From an uncultured Bacilli bacterium (GTDB taxonomy: Bacteria; Bacillota_I; Bacilli_A; RF39; UBA660), in the NCBI GenBank assembly GCA_910576925.1, contig CAJTKB010000009.1, positions 5,181 to 38,881 on the forward strand: a stretch of DNA of 33,701 nt, read 5' to 3'. Shown piece by piece: positions 33,257 through 33,701 of this stretch. A program made the position numbers and the translations under genes. The notes below the pieces were generated by a model that made no database searches, was not told the DNA's origin, and was given only the letters and a program-made list of their open reading frames with translations. Position 1 is the first letter of the stretch, and the number at the start of each line of letters is the position of its first letter.

Positions 33257-33418
33257 ATGAAAGGAAAAGTAATGATGGGTGCTATGGCAGCAATGGGAAT
33301 TGGAGCTTATGCATTTATGATGTATAAAAAGAAGAATCCAAACTTTATGAAAGATATGAAAATAGCTGCCAAAGATGCCGCTTACAAAGTAGCTTATTCA
33401 TTAGATGAGGACTGTTAA
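33257..33418 (+). CDS. 53-aa membrane microprotein
   Basis: 53 aa: Met/Gly/Ala-rich hydrophobic helix near the N-terminus (VMMGAMAAMGIGAYAFMMY, about 5-23), a basic patch (KKKNPNFMKD) and an amphipathic tail ending in EDC. Not matched to a named family with confidence; it recalls YtxH-like small membrane proteins. Support for being real: GAGGTG nine bases before the ATG, a strong terminator whose loop contains the TAA stop, and sensible composition. Probably co-transcribed with recD2, and its ribosome site is in a hairpin just behind the recD2 stop. Confidence 0.75.
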   Translation: MKGKVMMGAMAAMGIGAYAFMMYKKKNPNFMKDMKIAAKDAAYKVAYSLDEDC

Positions 33419-33431
33419 CAGTTCTTTTTTT
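33409..33431 (+). terminator. Terminator with the stop codon in its loop
   Basis: GGACTG (33409-33414), loop TTAA, CAGTTC (33419-33424), then seven T. The TAA stop of the 53-aa gene (33416-33418) is in the loop. Same design as the terminator at 29084. Confidence 0.85.
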
Positions 33432-33476
33432 ATATTTAAATCTTTACACAAATTTTTAATAAAATATATCAAAATA

Positions 33477-33505
33477 TTTACATTACCTCTAAATTGTGCT
33501 AAAGT
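33477..33505 (+). promoter_or_regulatory. Promoter TTTACA-17-TAAAGT with extended -10
   Basis: TTTACA (33477-33482), 17 bases, TAAAGT (33500-33505) with TGC directly before it. It faces the partial gene at the window's end. Confidence 0.45.
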
Positions 33506-33529
33506 GAATTTATAAAGTAGAGAGTATTT

Positions 33530-33701
33530 ATAATAGTACCCTTACTTCTATTAGTAGTATTAGTAATAGGAACAACATATGCATTATTTACAAAAACGTT
33601 AGATACTGCCAAAGTAATCTCAATTAAAACAGGTACAAAATACATTGGAATATATGGACCAGATAAAGAAAATATGGGATTAAATGTAACATATACGTTT
33701 A
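33530..33701 (+). CDS. Partial exported protein, 5' end without canonical start
   Basis: An open frame runs to the window edge from just after a TAG (33518-33520). It encodes a hydrophobic helix IIVPLLLLVVLVIGTTYALF, then TKTLDTAKVISIKTGTKYI. The end of the helix (IGTTYALFT) resembles the SipW-type signal peptides of TasA/camelysin-like surface proteins. No ATG, GTG or TTG lies between the stop and the helix. GAGAG (33520-33524) is followed by ATA codons at 33530 and 33533 at ribosome-site distance, so either a rare start (AUA) is used or the start codon has been lost by mutation or sequencing error. The 3' end is beyond the window. Confidence 0.55.
   Translation, partial: MIVPLLLLVVLVIGTTYALFTKTLDTAKVISIKTGTKYIGIYGPDKENMGLNVTYTF

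Noticed and set aside
1..33701. tRNA or rRNA genes, CRISPR arrays, insertion sequences, prophage
   Set aside because: No cloverleaf with a GGTTC-type arm, no spaced direct repeats, and no transposase, integrase or phage structural genes were found; base composition is even throughout.

Overview
The window is a very AT-rich (visibly about 70-75% A+T), gene-dense bacterial chromosome segment with 31 complete protein genes and one partial gene. Content and order point to the Bacillota, most likely a reduced, uncultured member of the Bacilli close to the Mollicutes/RF39-type gut lineages. The signs are mraZ-rsmH-ftsL-pbpB, a Gram-positive primosome (DnaB/DnaI of the B. subtilis type), ComEA/ComEC, RecD2, a T-box-controlled thrS, SpoVB-like and YjcZ-like proteins, Arg codons mostly AGA, and a ThrRS without its TGS domain, as in mycoplasmas. 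All 31 complete genes stop with TAA (22) or TAG (9), and none with TGA. The lineage call is inference. No tRNA, rRNA, CRISPR array, insertion sequence or prophage was seen.

Layout. 1-4.9 kb: two divergent peptidoglycan-binding proteins (one with a SpoIID/LytB domain), a single-module Clp-type AAA+ ATPase, a Ppx/GppA-like protein and a membrane-anchored XRE regulator, mostly separate transcription units with their own terminators. 4.9-7.7 kb: DNA uptake genes comEA and comEC. 7.8-11.2 kb: helicase loader dnaI and an 825-aa protein whose C-terminal part looks like an RNase II/R (RNB) fold with its catalytic residues gone. 11.2-13.6 kb: a complete threonine T-box leader (specifier ACU, antiterminator and terminator all visible), an unknown 108-aa protein, and thrS. 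13.7-19.1 kb: MraZ operator boxes, mraZ, rsmH, ftsL, pbpB, then dnaB. 19.2-23.0 kb: HD-domain protein, zinc-ribbon membrane protein, def (minus), a YjcZ-like microprotein (minus), ftsW. 23.1-26.5 kb: an unknown 261-aa gene, then rmlC-rmlD-rmlB for dTDP-rhamnose (rmlA not in the window). 26.5-27.8 kb: a SpoVB-like flippase (minus). 28.0-33.4 kb: two N-terminally anchored proteins of unknown role, mtaB, recD2 and a 53-aa microprotein. 33.5 kb to the end: the start of an exported protein with no visible canonical start codon.

Functionally the window combines envelope growth and division (MraZ, RsmH, FtsL, FtsI, FtsW, flippase, rhamnose precursor synthesis), replication restart and initiation (DnaB, DnaI), DNA uptake and repair (ComEA/EC, RecD2) and translation (ThrRS, Def, MtaB). 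The most unusual items are the pseudo-RNB protein, the T-box/orf108/TGS-less thrS unit, the absence of TGA stops, and several compact RNA devices: Shine-Dalgarno sequences inside hairpins and stop codons inside terminator loops.
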